Source of the DNA: Mytilus edulis
Lineage: Eukaryota > Mollusca > Bivalvia > Mytilida > Mytilidae
Length of the DNA stretch: 64,000 nt
Assembly: GCF_963676685.1 (NCBI RefSeq)
Contig: NC_092346.1
Location: 71,191,821-71,255,820 of the forward strand
Direction: 5' to 3'
Every line of letters begins with the position of its first letter. The first letter of the stretch is position 1. Position numbers and translations under genes: made by a program. The notes under the pieces are model-generated. The model was not told the DNA's origin. It saw only the letters and a list, made by a program, of their open reading frames with translations, and made no database searches. Positions 31,801 to 42,035 of the stretch are shown here, piece by piece.

Positions 31801-33770
31801 ACATCAAGGAAAGAATTTCAGACGAAAACTTTAAAAGAGTTTTATTTCATTTTGAACCGTTCTGATATAACAGATAAAATGTTGTATGTACATGACTTTT
31901 GAATTCTGAAAGATTGATAATTTAAGGCTATGTTAAAAAAGACGAAACATGTGGGGAAAAAATGGATAAGTAAAAAAAATGCAAAATTTCAGCGTCACAA
32001 ATCGACCTTCCGCTATGAACTCTAACAAACACCGTATACCATAAAAATTATAATTTTGTAAAACAAAAACAAAACCATGTCCATATTGTAGGCTATGGAG
32101 AAGTTCAGTTTAATCAGTTTTTGGAGTACTACGCTAAGCATTTTTATGATCCATTACGAAATGAAGAACAAGAAACACGAGAAGCCTTCTCAATGTTCGA
32201 CCTAAACGGTGATGGTTATATAGACCTACACGAGCTTAAAACAGTAATGACCAAGATGGGAGACGAAAAAATGTCGGAAGAAGATTTTAGAGAAATGATT
32301 AAAGAGGCTGATGTTAATTTTGATGGTAAAGTAGATTATACAGGTAAGTTTTTTTATGAATTTAAAATAGGTTTACGATGATAAATTGTAATTTCTCTAT
32401 TGAAATTGTGACACGGTGATGATGGCTGTATCCCTATTTTGACAATTTAACCTATTATGTCTGTTTTGTTCACGCATCGTTATAAATATAATGGAATTGA
32501 TGCGACTGTCATACAAGTGAGAGATTCAGCGCTGTCCATTCGTTTCATGTGTTTTATCGTTTGATTTTGCCATTTGATTTGGGACTTTTCGTTTTGAATT
32601 TTCCTCGGAGTTCAGTATTTTCGTTATTTTACTTTTTACAAACAAATATAGGATTGAAAACAACCAAATTCGTTAGAACTCGAAACAGAGTGAGACCAAA
32701 AGAGTGAGCACAACCTGGTAGACATGCATTTGCGCATTTTAGACATTAACAATTTTTGTAATGCCTGCCATTGGTTTATTTCCCCCGATGACAATAAATA
32801 GAAGTTTTTTTTAAGATGAAAGTATACTGAGAAAAACTCTATGTAAAAACGCTAAAATTATCAGAAAAGATTTTCATAATGGGATGTACTTGAACAGTTT
32901 TCTATTTCAATGAACACAGTTAACATAATTAGTCAAATCTCATCACGGCCTACTACTTTGACAATGAAGGTTTAAAACTGTTATAAAAATCAATTTTACA
33001 AATATCAAAACAAAATTTATACTGAAGAAATATATGGGAAAAAATGCCTTTCTCTCTTCAAACGTTGTAAATTTTACGGACTTACCATTCATTTAACGTT
33101 ATCTTGACGGTTTGCATTTTCTGACGCCCAACACGCGACGCAAGGAATGTGTTTTATAATTTGATAGATTTTTTTGTGTTTTTCTGTATATGGTTGTTTG
33201 TCTTGAGATTATAACACAGTGATGACAACTGTAACCATATTTTGACTGTTTTGCCGATTGTGTCTATTTTGTACACGCATCGTTGTAAAAATAACGGAAT
33301 TTGATACGAATGTCATAAAGTGAGAGGTTTAGCACTATCAAACCAGGTTCAATCCACCATTTTCTACATTTAAAAATAACAGTACCAAGTCAGGAATATG
33401 ACTGTTGCCGTCCATTCGTTTGATGTATTTTATCCTTTGATTTTGCCATTTAATCAGGGAGTTCAGTATTTTTGTGATTTTACTTTTGATCACATGTTAT
33501 ATATATATAAAATTTCATGATATGGTAACAATGTACTTCATATATATAAAACTGTATGCATATAATACTTAATTGTAGTATTCTGTAGATACACTGACTG
33601 ATACACTGACTGTTTATTAACAATATGTGCATTTTCGAAGCGCTGACACATATATTTTACATTTATGTTTATAGACAAATTCTGTAAAATACGTTTGAAC
33701 CTTGTAATAACCTGTGATATGTCTTTTTGTAATTGCAGAGTTTACTAGAATGATCAATAAGATGTTCTGA
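28900..33770 (+). CDS. Calmodulin-like EF-hand protein, gene 3 (153 aa, 5 coding exons)
   Basis: The exons are ATG at 28900-28902 (then GTAAGG), 30467-30497, 31082-31225, 32092-32343 and 33739-33770 (TGA), with phases 0,1,1,1. The protein starts MASKLPEHEREDIRNTF and ends TEFTRMINKMF. The EF loops are DADKSGALSREE (21-32), DTDGYGEVQFNQ (57-68; Tyr at 5 and Gln at 12, so binding is probably weak or lost), DLNGDGYIDLHE (96-107) and DVNFDGKVDYTE (133-144). EF1, EF3 and EF4 look functional. Its closest relative is gene 4: GCNPTEKEL and EYYAKHFYDPLRNEE versus LYYAKKLHDPSRNEE point to a recent tandem duplication. Intron 1 is short (1.56 kb). R5 and R2 repeats lie in its introns, and two reverse R4 copies lie in the last intron. 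Confidence 0.87.
28955..29105 (+). repeat. R5 interspersed repeat in gene 3 intron 1
   Basis: TGTGTGTTACATTTTAATGT, CCCTCGGTTTTGGTTTATGA and CGGTATACTACTGTTTCCTT. It parallels 34660-34875 and 41545-41795. Confidence 0.65.
30593..30730 (+). repeat. R2 repeat, forward orientation
   Basis: TTTGTCTGTTTGTC, TTTTAGCCATGGCGTTGTCA and ATGAGTTTGACTTTCCCTCT. It overlaps no coding exon. Confidence 0.65.
31590..31700 (+). repeat. R2 repeat fragment, forward orientation, in gene 3 intron 3
   Basis: GGGTGCCGTATACGGTGCAG and TTACCTTTCTGGAGCACCTG correspond to the other end of the R2 family (GTGCTCCGGAAGGGTAAG on the opposite strand). Confidence 0.5.
32405..32640 (-). repeat. R4 repeat, reverse copy
   Basis: GTTCACGCATCGTT, GACTGTCATACAAGTGAGAG and TTTTCCTCGGAGTTCAGTAT are the complement of the R4 order. 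Confidence 0.7.
33205..33490 (-). repeat. R4 repeat, second reverse copy
   Basis: TACACGCATCGTTGTAAAAA, GTCATAAAGTGAGAGG, CCAGGTTCAATCCACCATTT and AGGGAGTTCAGTATTTTTGT. It lies in the last intron of gene 3, about 570 bases from the previous copy. Confidence 0.65.
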
Positions 33771-33833
33771 TATATATCTTTAACATGGACAGCATTTAAG
33801 GAGACATCTTTTTTATAAACAGTTGATATAAAC

Positions 33834-33839
33834 AATAAA
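33834..33839 (+). promoter_or_regulatory. Candidate polyadenylation signal AATAAA for gene 3
   Basis: It lies in AACAATAAAAACTG, 64 bases after the gene 3 stop. Confidence 0.55.
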
Positions 33840-34151
33840 AACTGATTATTTAATCATGATAATTAGTCGATATTTTTTAATTACAATTTACAAACAATAT
33901 TTTCCTGGAGTAACACGGTCTAGAGAGTACATCGAAACATTTAAATTTAAAATTTCACCCCTACGTTGCACTTTTGTAACGATGTCAAATTTCTTCTTTT
34001 TGTCTTGTTAACGGTGAAAGAAATCCTGATGATGATACTTCAACCATTCCGCAATTTGTTTTAAATATGGAATATCAAAGTAATTAAAGCAACAAGGAAA
34101 CCAAATTATTTCCTGTTATTGCTCTCGTTGTTTTTCCTATTGTTCAAGCTG

Positions 34152-34557
34152 AAGGATGTTCGCTCCTCTTGTTTATGATTTTTTGCCAGACATTCGGAAT
34201 CCTTTAGTTTGACCCATAAAGTACCATAAAAACATTTTGCCAACTAACCCCTACTTTTCTTTTTACAAAATATGTCATATAGTTTGAAAAGCCATACCTG
34301 AAAATCTTATAAAACTCTTGTTATTTTTTCAATGTATTTGAAAGGAAAATGTGCCACTGTTAAATGTATGAAAAATCTAGTTAGAATAACTCTAATGGCT
34401 TATATCTCGAAAACAAGCACGCGGACTCTCAATTTGTTTCTGCGTTTTTAGTTCCTTTATTTACATACTATCATTTGATAATAGTTATCAAAGGTAACAG
34501 ACTGATAACAGTCTTTTAAAAAGCTAGTTATTTTGAAACAGAGTAGCGAACATCCTT
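34152..34557. mobile_element. MITE-like element with AAGGATGTTCGCT terminal inverted repeats
   Basis: AAGGATGTTCGCT at the left is complementary to AGCGAACATCCTT at the right. The interior shares TTATATCTCGAAAACAAGCA with the complement-related CTTGTTTTCGAGATATAAGC of the 40481-40739 element. No transposase frame is present. Confidence 0.65.
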
Positions 34558-34659
34558 AAAGCGGCATAAGCTGTCAAATTCATTACCACCGAATTGTTTC
34601 AAATTCTTCAATGTGATTGATAGTTGACTACCTATCATTAACTAGAATACACAAATGTC

Positions 34660-34875
34660 CTCTGCCAACTTAGGAATATGACAGTTGTTACCAAATAGTT
34701 CGTTTCTGTATATATTGGCGATTGGTTTTGTTGCACTTCAGTGTTCCTGATCTTCCTTTGTTGTACACTTATAGTTGATGTGTTTCCCTCAGTTTTAGTT
34801 TGTAACCCGGATTTGTGTTGTCTCAATCGATTTTTGACTTTTGAACACCGGTATACTACTGTTGCCTTTGTTTAC
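34660..34875 (+). repeat. R5 interspersed repeat
   Basis: TAGGAATATGACAGTTGTTA, TTTCCCTCAGTTTTAGTTTG, TAACCCGGATTTGTG and GGTATACTACTGTTGCCTTT. Confidence 0.7.
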
Positions 34876-35029
34876 GGGGAACAATAAACAATGCAAGAAA
34901 GCGATAAAAAATATTATTATTTCGTGCGTATAGTCGTCCTCTAAAGACTCCCAAATGGTGAAGACCCAATATACACATAAAAAATATAAATCGATACACA
35001 AGCACGTGCAAAAGAGAGGCGAAATATAT

Positions 35030-35260
35030 GAAAGGGATATTACATTAAAACTCATGATAGAAATAAACTGACAAAGCCGTGGCAATGCGCGAAACAAAGA
35101 CCATCAGACACACAGCAGCATACAAAACACAACATAGGAAACTAGACTGAGCAACACCAACCCCACAAAGAAATAGAGGTTGATGTTGAGTGCTCCGGAA
35201 ATGTAGCAGATTCTTCTCAACCTGTGGCACTCGTTGTGTTGCTCATCTAGCTTAAAACCC
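35030..35260 (-). repeat. R2 interspersed repeat
   Basis: GGGATATTACATTAAAACTC, CTGACAAAGCCGTGGC, ACACAACATAGGAAACTAGA, GAGTGCTCCGGAAATGTAGC and ACTCGTTGTGTTGCTCAT. Confidence 0.65.
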
Positions 35261-35379
35261 TGTGGTAGTTCACATTCGAGGGAAAGAGAATGGGATTGTT
35301 GTTACTTCAATTGGAACATATCCATCGTCACATGAAAAATATATATCCCGTGACGCTCACCAAAATATGATGGTGTTCG

Positions 35380-35560
35380 TAAAATTCCTGAATTGCTGAA
35401 ATTAACTCTCTGTTTAAAAGCTTCTGTATTAGCAGCAACTCTCTATCAAGGAAATCATGCAAGGAAATACAAGCTCTGGATTATTGCATCTCTATGAGAT
35501 GTATAATCCATATGCAGGCGCTTCTGGAATGTTGCTACATAGAAATGGAAAGTTCATAGT
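35380..35560 (-). pseudogene. Badly decayed Penelope-like reverse transcriptase fragment
   Basis: Reading the - strand with frame changes gives NFPFLCSNIPEAPAYGLYIS followed by SRAC and DFLDRELLL. This is the same segment as NFPHLSSNIPTSPAYGIYIS of the 24762-25928 element. Frameshifts and stops make it clearly dead. Confidence 0.5.
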
Positions 35561-37184
35561 TTAAGTGATGTGTAAGAACAATTCTAGCTTTGGTTCATTC
35601 TTTTTGTTGTAAAAATAGCTATACACATCGATTATACATTATCGAAAAATAATATTGTCTTGGATCCACATGCAAATGATGCAATTCTGGATTTATCGAA
35701 TATCGACAATACAGTAAATACAGTTTGAATAATCAGACAGATATAATATGAACATCGAAACAATCCTAAACTTAAACAACTACGTGTCTAGTAAACCATA
35801 TAAATTGCAGCGGAATTATTACTCAGAAGGTCCTAAAAGTAAGCTATCACAGTGCCTCGTAAGACAAAATGTTATAACAAATGGAAACGAGTTAACCAAC
35901 CTACTGATTTATCATAGAACAATAAACGAAAACAAATATGATACACAGCAACCAAAGACAACCACTGGATCACAGGCCCTTGTATGGGACAGACTTGTGT
36001 GTAGTAGGTCGACATAAAATAACGTATACTAAGTCTACAACTTTATGCAGATAAAAACAAAGAAATCATAAAGTTAAACACACCAAAATTGAAAGGGGCG
36101 AAGATTGTATGAACACATCTCTTGTGAAATTGTCCCCACATTAACAATTTATCCAAATTTAATGTCCAGAATAACGTCAAAATATAGAAGAAATGATATG
36201 ATTAATGCCAATTAGAACACTCACCAGAGACCAATTGAAATAGAAGTTAACTACTATAGGTCACCGTACGTCCATTTAAGTAACACTTAATATTTACATC
36301 TAGTCTTTATTCAATTGTAAGTGTAGATTTAACTAGCTGAATATCAGCTCGACAAAAAGAAGTACAAATAATTACAATTTCATTAACCCTTCTTTGAAAA
36401 GGTTTTGATGTTAAAACAGTTTTACCAGAACAGAATAGTATCAGTTAATTCCGATGCGGTGTACAGATAAAATGTATCGCTTCAATTGCATCAATCATGC
36501 CAATACTGAATCATGCTAATGCGACGACCCAGAAATAGTAATGTGATGATTGGCATATAAACAGATCAAGTATGCCCGATATCAAAAGATATAAATATAT
36601 ATAACGTTTGAAATATTAAAAAAACGCGTTATGAATTTCATGCGTCCGAAGCGCTGTTCTGGATTTACCTTCATCAGGAACGGTCAAAGCAAAATATTTG
36701 AAAGCCAAGGATGTATAAGAACGGAAAATGTTGAAGGGCTATTTGAACAAAAGGACTTAAAAAACTAACCAAATAAAACTACGGTCAGCTTTGCCTTAGA
36801 GAGTAAAGGTTTCTTTACAATTTCAAAACTAATAAACGAAAATATTTATATCAGTTAGTTATAAATCATGTCAGTTCCGAAATTCCGCGTCTGGTATATC
36901 AATTCATTATACTGGTATTTTCCTTTTCAAAACGGAATAAACACCACAGATTACACATTCCGTAAATGAGATCCTATAAGCTATGTATAGCTATTTCAAA
37001 TCAATATTGCTTTGTATGTCGATTCAGTAACAGATACACAATGTAATCTTTTGTCAGGACAAATGCAGTGAAATGTTTGACTGCTTATATCGGTCTTTTT
37101 TAATTTAAATGATTAAATGTTTGATATTTACTGCGACGAATTTGAAACAATGTAAACTTTGAAGTTATATGTGCCAATTAAATC
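35561..37184. other. Spacer upstream of gene 4
   Basis: I see no gene. An R7 copy lies at 36633-36780 (ATGCGTCCGAAGCGCTGTTC, TTCATCAGGAACGGTCAAAG). The rest is AT-rich DNA without recognisable structure. Promoter elements for gene 4 would be expected near its right end, but I see no clear motif. Confidence 0.45.
36633..36780 (+). repeat. R7 interspersed repeat
   Basis: The block around ATGCGTCCGAAGCGCTGTTC recurs in diverged form at 49858-50000 (ATGCGTCCGAAGAGCTTTTC). Confidence 0.55.
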
Positions 37185-40146
37185 ATGGTAAGTTAAGACT
37201 TTTACTGCTTTTATAATTTGTAAATTTTGCATATTTTTTTGCAAACAGACGCGTTGTGTTTCAATATTAAGGCAATTTACAAGATTAAAACCTTGTAGTG
37301 CGTTGAACAAATCTCCTTTTTAATTTGAATTAATTTTAGTGACCGCAATGACAATTATCGTTTTCTGCATAAACATTCTTAATCTTTTCCAGGCTGGACT
37401 TTTAACAGAGGAAGAAGAAAGAGGTAAGATGACATAACCCCCGCCCTTTTTGCAAACCACTTTTAAAACGTGTACAATACTAAGTATCCTTGTTGCTTAA
37501 TTGAAAGATAATTTTGCTGAGATAGCTTTCGAAAGAGTGGTAGAACATATACCAAAGGAGTATTGACACTCATAAGTCAAAAACAAATTGACAACACCAT
37601 TGGAACAAACGAAAAACGATCAAACGACAAACAAGTCATCAAAACACAGCATAGAAAACTAATGAATGAGCAACACGAGCCGCACCAAAAACCGGGGTGA
37701 TCTCATGTACCAGAACTTCTTCCACATGTGGCAAGCTTGGATTCAGGACTTTTTCATTCTGCTTCATGAGATATACTTAACGTGTTATACTTTTATTGGA
37801 ATATAGTTCATATTAATACCATCTTAAACCTGGAAATATCTATTGTTTTTACAGAAATAAGGGAGACTTTTGCCTTGTTCGATGCTGACGAATCTGGTAA
37901 ACTATCTAGAGATGACGTAGCAAAAGTTGTACGGAGTACAGGTTGTAACCCTACAGAAAAGGAACTGCTAGATATGTTTCAATCAATAGACTCCGATGGT
38001 ATGGAAAGTAAGTAGAAATAGACACTTCGACCTCCTCACAATATTCATTAGTCATAACTTATCATGCATATGCCTTGAAAGAAATGGCTTCATACTTTGT
38101 CATTTTTAAAAGTATATGAAAATCCATACTTAATCAAATTACTATTACATTGAGATATATTCATGGACGGATACATCCGATTTGAAAAAAATTTATTGCA
38201 AAAATTAAATCATGCGAAACCAAAATAGATATACATGTAGATTCAAGTGGTGACGTTCACAATAACGTGTTACCCAGTGTAAAATATAAATGTTTAGTAT
38301 GAGGAATAAATCTATAGTAATTTGGTGAACTTAAACGAAATTTATGATTGTTTTGCACTAGTCTATCAACAAACTGAATACAACTAAAGAATAAATCCTT
38401 CCTCTCAAAGTATTAGTGGGGCGTAAAAGCGTTGAAAAACGTCCTTTTGTATTAAGTGCTGAAGCGCTTCATACTAAAATTGTGCGCGCGATAACAGTTA
38501 TCAAAGGTACCAGGATTATAATTAAATACGCCAGACGCGCGTTTCGTCTACATAAGACTCATCAGTGACGCTCAGGTCAAAATAGTTATAAAGCCAAACA
38601 AGTACAAAGTTGAAGAGCATTGAGGACCCAAAATTCCAAAAAGTTGTGCCAAATACGACTAAGGTAATCTATTCCTTGGATAAGAAAATCCTTAGTTTTT
38701 CAAATATTGTAACCGGAAACTTATAAAATTCACCATATAATTGATAATTATGTCAACACCGAAGTACTGACAACTAGGCTGGCGTTACCCTCGGACCAAA
38801 CGTCCACCAGGAGTGACATCGACCCAGTGGTGTAAACAGTTATCAGGATTATAATTTAATACGCCTGACGTGCCTTTCGTCGACATAAGATTCATCAGTA
38901 ACGCTCAGATTAAAATAGTAATAAAGCCAAATAAGTGCAAAGTTGAAGAGCAAGGACCAAAAAACAGTTTTCAAAATTTTAAAATTATAAAAGAGAAGTA
39001 TTCAAATCTTATAATTATGTTTTCATGCTATCACCATGAAATTACGAGTTATTTACAAATGTTTGTTTGTTTGTTTTCCTATAGGTCATTTGAAGCACTT
39101 GTGATAATGAATTTTGCATTTTATTGGAAATTTCATATAATTTGGAATTCCGGAAATGAAATAAAAGTTTCGGTTTCTTATTAAACATTCATACTATGTA
39201 ACTATTCGTGTATCGTGCTATCGTATTGTCGGAGACATCAACTTCTTATAGTACTTTGTTTATACAGAATAAATTTTGTTCTGGTTTGTGTTATATATTG
39301 TTTTCATTTCAGGTGATGGCAATATTGATATAAATGACTTTTTATTATATTATGCTAAAAAGTTGCATGATCCTTCGAGAAATGAAGAGGAAGAGGCAAA
39401 TGAAGCATTTAAACAGTTTGATCTGAAAGGAGAAGGCTCTGTAGAATTACATCAGCTGAAAGACATTATGACAAGTCTTGGAGAAGAAAATTTTTCGAAT
39501 GTGGAGTTTCGAAAAATAGTAAAATATGTTAAAGTAGACGATGAGGGGAAAATATATTACCAAGGTATAATACAGTAATTTTGTTCCACTTTAGTTAAAT
39601 ATAATTCTATGTTCTTTCGAGGATCAAGAAAATGAGTTAAATACTGATAATTAGTTAACTCCCTCCACGTGTACACGTGTCACCTTGACCTTGGATATTT
39701 TTCTATTTTTGTTATTGGTTTTAACTTTGATGCAGATGGAAGATGTTTGATACTCTGTGTTCAAGTTTATTCACAAATTTCTCCTCGGCGCTTTTTAGAC
39801 TTTGACATATAAAGATATTTTCGTGTTTTTGAAGACCCGACATATGTTAACCCTTAGCTAGCTGTCCTTTTTATCGATAGCTTATTATCTCATTAACCTT
39901 TACCTTCTCTATTTTATGCATGGTGCACTTTTTAACCTACTATTACTGTATGTATTGGATTCCTATAGAGATCTTGCAACACAACAGGCGTTTTCTTCCT
40001 TTAGGATATTCCATAGAAAATATAAACTGTCATGTTGTCATCCTTAATGAACACGTCATTCTCCAAGTAAAATGAACGAAATCAGAAAATAATATTTAAA
40101 CCATTATTTTTCAGCTTTTACGAAAATGATGAATGAAAAGCAGTAG
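37185..40146 (+). CDS. Calmodulin-like EF-hand protein, gene 4, with a decayed C-lobe (153 aa, 5 coding exons)
   Basis: The exons are ATG at 37185-37187 (then GTAAGT), 37393-37423, 37855-37998, 39313-39564 and 40115-40146 (TAG), with phases 0,1,1,1. The protein starts MAGLLTEEEEREIRETF and ends QAFTKMMNEKQ. The EF loops are DADESGKLSRDD (21-32) and DSDGDGNIDIND (57-68), both ending in Asp rather than Glu. They are followed by DLKGEGSVELHQ (96-107; Lys at 3, Gln at 12) and KVDDEGKIYYQA (133-144; Lys at 1, Ala at 12). The N-lobe should still bind calcium, possibly with altered Mg/Ca preference. The C-lobe has lost key ligands. The frame is open and splice sites are good, so this looks like divergence, not simple death. 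Intron 1 is only 205 bp. The nearest paralog is gene 3. Confidence 0.86.
37545..37740 (-). repeat. R2 repeat in gene 4 intron 2
   Basis: ACAAATTGACAACACCATTG, CAAAACACAGCATAGAAAAC, GAGCAACACGAGCC and TTCTTCCACATGTGGCA. Confidence 0.6.
38497..38837 (+). repeat. R1 interspersed repeat in gene 4 intron 3
   Basis: GTTATCAAAGGTACCAGG and CGCCAGACGCGCGTTTCGTC. The tail extends through GGACCAAACGTCCACCAGGA and CGACCCAGTGGTGTAAA, beyond what the 14706 copy retains. Confidence 0.75.
38838..38960 (+). repeat. R1 repeat, second adjacent truncated copy
   Basis: It restarts immediately after the previous copy with AGTTATCAGGATTATAATTT and a diverged CGCCTGACGTGCCTTTCGTC. The two copies form a head-to-tail pair. 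Confidence 0.7.
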
Positions 40147-40274
40147 ATTGATTTACCGAATATATTGAACAGGAATACTATCGTAATATGTGTCAGAAGT
40201 CATGCATTTAAAGGATGTTTTAAAAACTTCTGTAAATAATAATAATAATATTTTTTAATAACTGTCAATTTATG

Positions 40275-40280
40275 AATAAA
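40275..40280 (+). promoter_or_regulatory. Candidate polyadenylation signal AATAAA for gene 4
   Basis: It lies in TATGAATAAATTTAAG, 129 bases after the gene 4 stop. Confidence 0.45.
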
Positions 40281-40480
40281 TTTAAGATATCAATATTTAA
40301 CCAAAGGTTTCCATTTATGTGTACCCTAAAAGAAAGGAGTAGTTTTTCACTCCAAAGTACGTATAAACCATGTATTGAGATGTTGTAATGAAATTGGTAA
40401 ACCTCGTTTTAAGGGTAATGACTCATAAAAGGGGTAACTGTTGTCTAATAGTTATGGTGTTGATTGGCTGTAGGTAGAAC

Positions 40481-40739
40481 TTAAGGGAGTTCGCTTCTCA
40501 GTTTCAAAACATATACCTTTTCAAAACACTAGTTTATATTGATAGGGGATTAATAAAGGAATCAAAAGAGTCAAAGAAATATAAAGGTCAATGTGCTTGT
40601 TTTCGAGATATAAGCCATTGAAATGTTGGAGGTAAAATAATTTCTCTTGACTTTTCATAGCTTTATCACTGACAGGTTAAAGTTCTCAAAAACTATTAAA
40701 AAATAATTAAAAATAAACATGACAAGCGAACTTCCTTAA
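40481..40739. mobile_element. MITE-like element with TTAAGGGAGTTCGCTT ends
   Basis: TTAAGGGAGTTCGCTT (40481-40496) pairs with AAGCGAACTTCCTTAA (40724-40739) with one mismatch. It is related in ends and interior to 34152-34557. It lies between the convergent genes 4 and 5. Confidence 0.7.
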
Positions 40740-40926
40740 CATTCAAACATAGAAATGATACATCCACGATCATTTCAGGAGTTTAAAATTTCAGTTACTT
40801 ATGATTGGGACAAAATAATATGAACACATGTATTCTAATCATCCAATGGAACTTAATTTTCTGTAAATAAATGTATTGTTGATGATTTTAACAAAAGTTC
40901 ATTATCACTGAACAAGTATATATATT

Positions 40927-41075
40927 TATTTAGGGGCCAGCTGAAGGACGCCTCCGGGTGCGGGAATTTCGCGTTGCATTGAAGACCTATTGGTGACCTT
41001 CTGCTGTTGTCTGTTATATGGTCGGGTTGTTGTCTCTTTGACACATTCCCCATTTCCATTCTCATTTTTATGTTC
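40927..41075 (+). repeat. R6 interspersed repeat
   Basis: TTTAGGGGCCAGCTGAAGGA, GGGTGCGGGAATTTCGCG and GGTCGGGTTGTTGTCTCTTT. It is the partner of 4118-4262. Confidence 0.7.
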
Positions 41076-41544
41076 AATCACTACGATTTGACAAACGACT
41101 GCCTGTTTAAAACACTCGTAAGTTTACGATCAAATTTAAGATAAAATTCTACTTACGATTGTTTATGAAACGGTCAAAAACTTACGATATGACAAACGAC
41201 CGACATACGCTCTAAGATTGTGAAACGATTGCCTGAACCTGTTTACACCGGTGAGATTTTTTCTATCTCAAGTTTTCATAGATGATATTTGCATGTTAGT
41301 CCTATGTTGTATTGTTTTACACGTTTTTTAAACTAGAAAATCCAAAAATGATTGTGACTAAGCTGACTTTTGATTGGACCTATAGTTTCAAAGGATAAGA
41401 TTTTTCTGAACGTTAACGTTCGACGGACGCCAAGTTAAAGAGATAAATTCACTTAACCATAAGGGTCAATTGGGGGGAAAAGAGATGTTAGTCCTATAAA
41501 ACGTATATCCTAGGTTATAATAATAGATAGTGGTTGTATGTGGT

Positions 41545-41795
41545 AAACCAGGTTCAACCCACCATTTTTTTTAAATGTCCACTGCCAAGTTAGGAAAATG
41601 GCCATTGTTCTATTATAGTTCGTTTCTGTGTGTGTTACATTTTAATGTTGTGTTTCTGTTGTGTCGTTGTTCTCCTCTTATATTTGGCGCCTTTCCCTCA
41701 GTTTTAGTTTGTAACCCGAATTCGTTTTTTTCTCAATCGATTTATGAGTTTCGAACAGCGGTATACTACTGTTGCCTTTATTTAGCACAAACTAC
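41545..41795 (+). repeat. R5 interspersed repeat
   Basis: AAACCAGGTTCAACCCACCA, TGTGTGTTACATTTTAATGT, TTTCCCTCAGTTTTAGTTTG and GGTATACTACTGTTGCCTTT. It is the longest R5 copy here. The open frame running through it is not a gene. Confidence 0.7.
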
Positions 41796-42035
41796 CCATA
41801 GAAAGGGAAACAAATCAAATAGTCTTTCAATATAAAAATGTATTGAAAAAAATATTATAAATAGCTTATTTCAAAAACAAACATTCAGCAACAACAATAA
41901 CAAAAAGAATAACAAACGACTTGCAGACTAATTGCGTATTTCTTCAGAATCAAGTCTACATGGCCTTAAATTAAAAGCACACATTTAAATGGCATGCTCG
42001 TATAAAGCGTCTCTTCTGTTTGCAGCAGACAACAC

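Noticed and set aside
31537-31902. 121-codon open frame in gene 3 intron 3
   Set aside because: Its first part is R2 repeat sequence, and it lies between two EF-hand exons with no splice or domain support.
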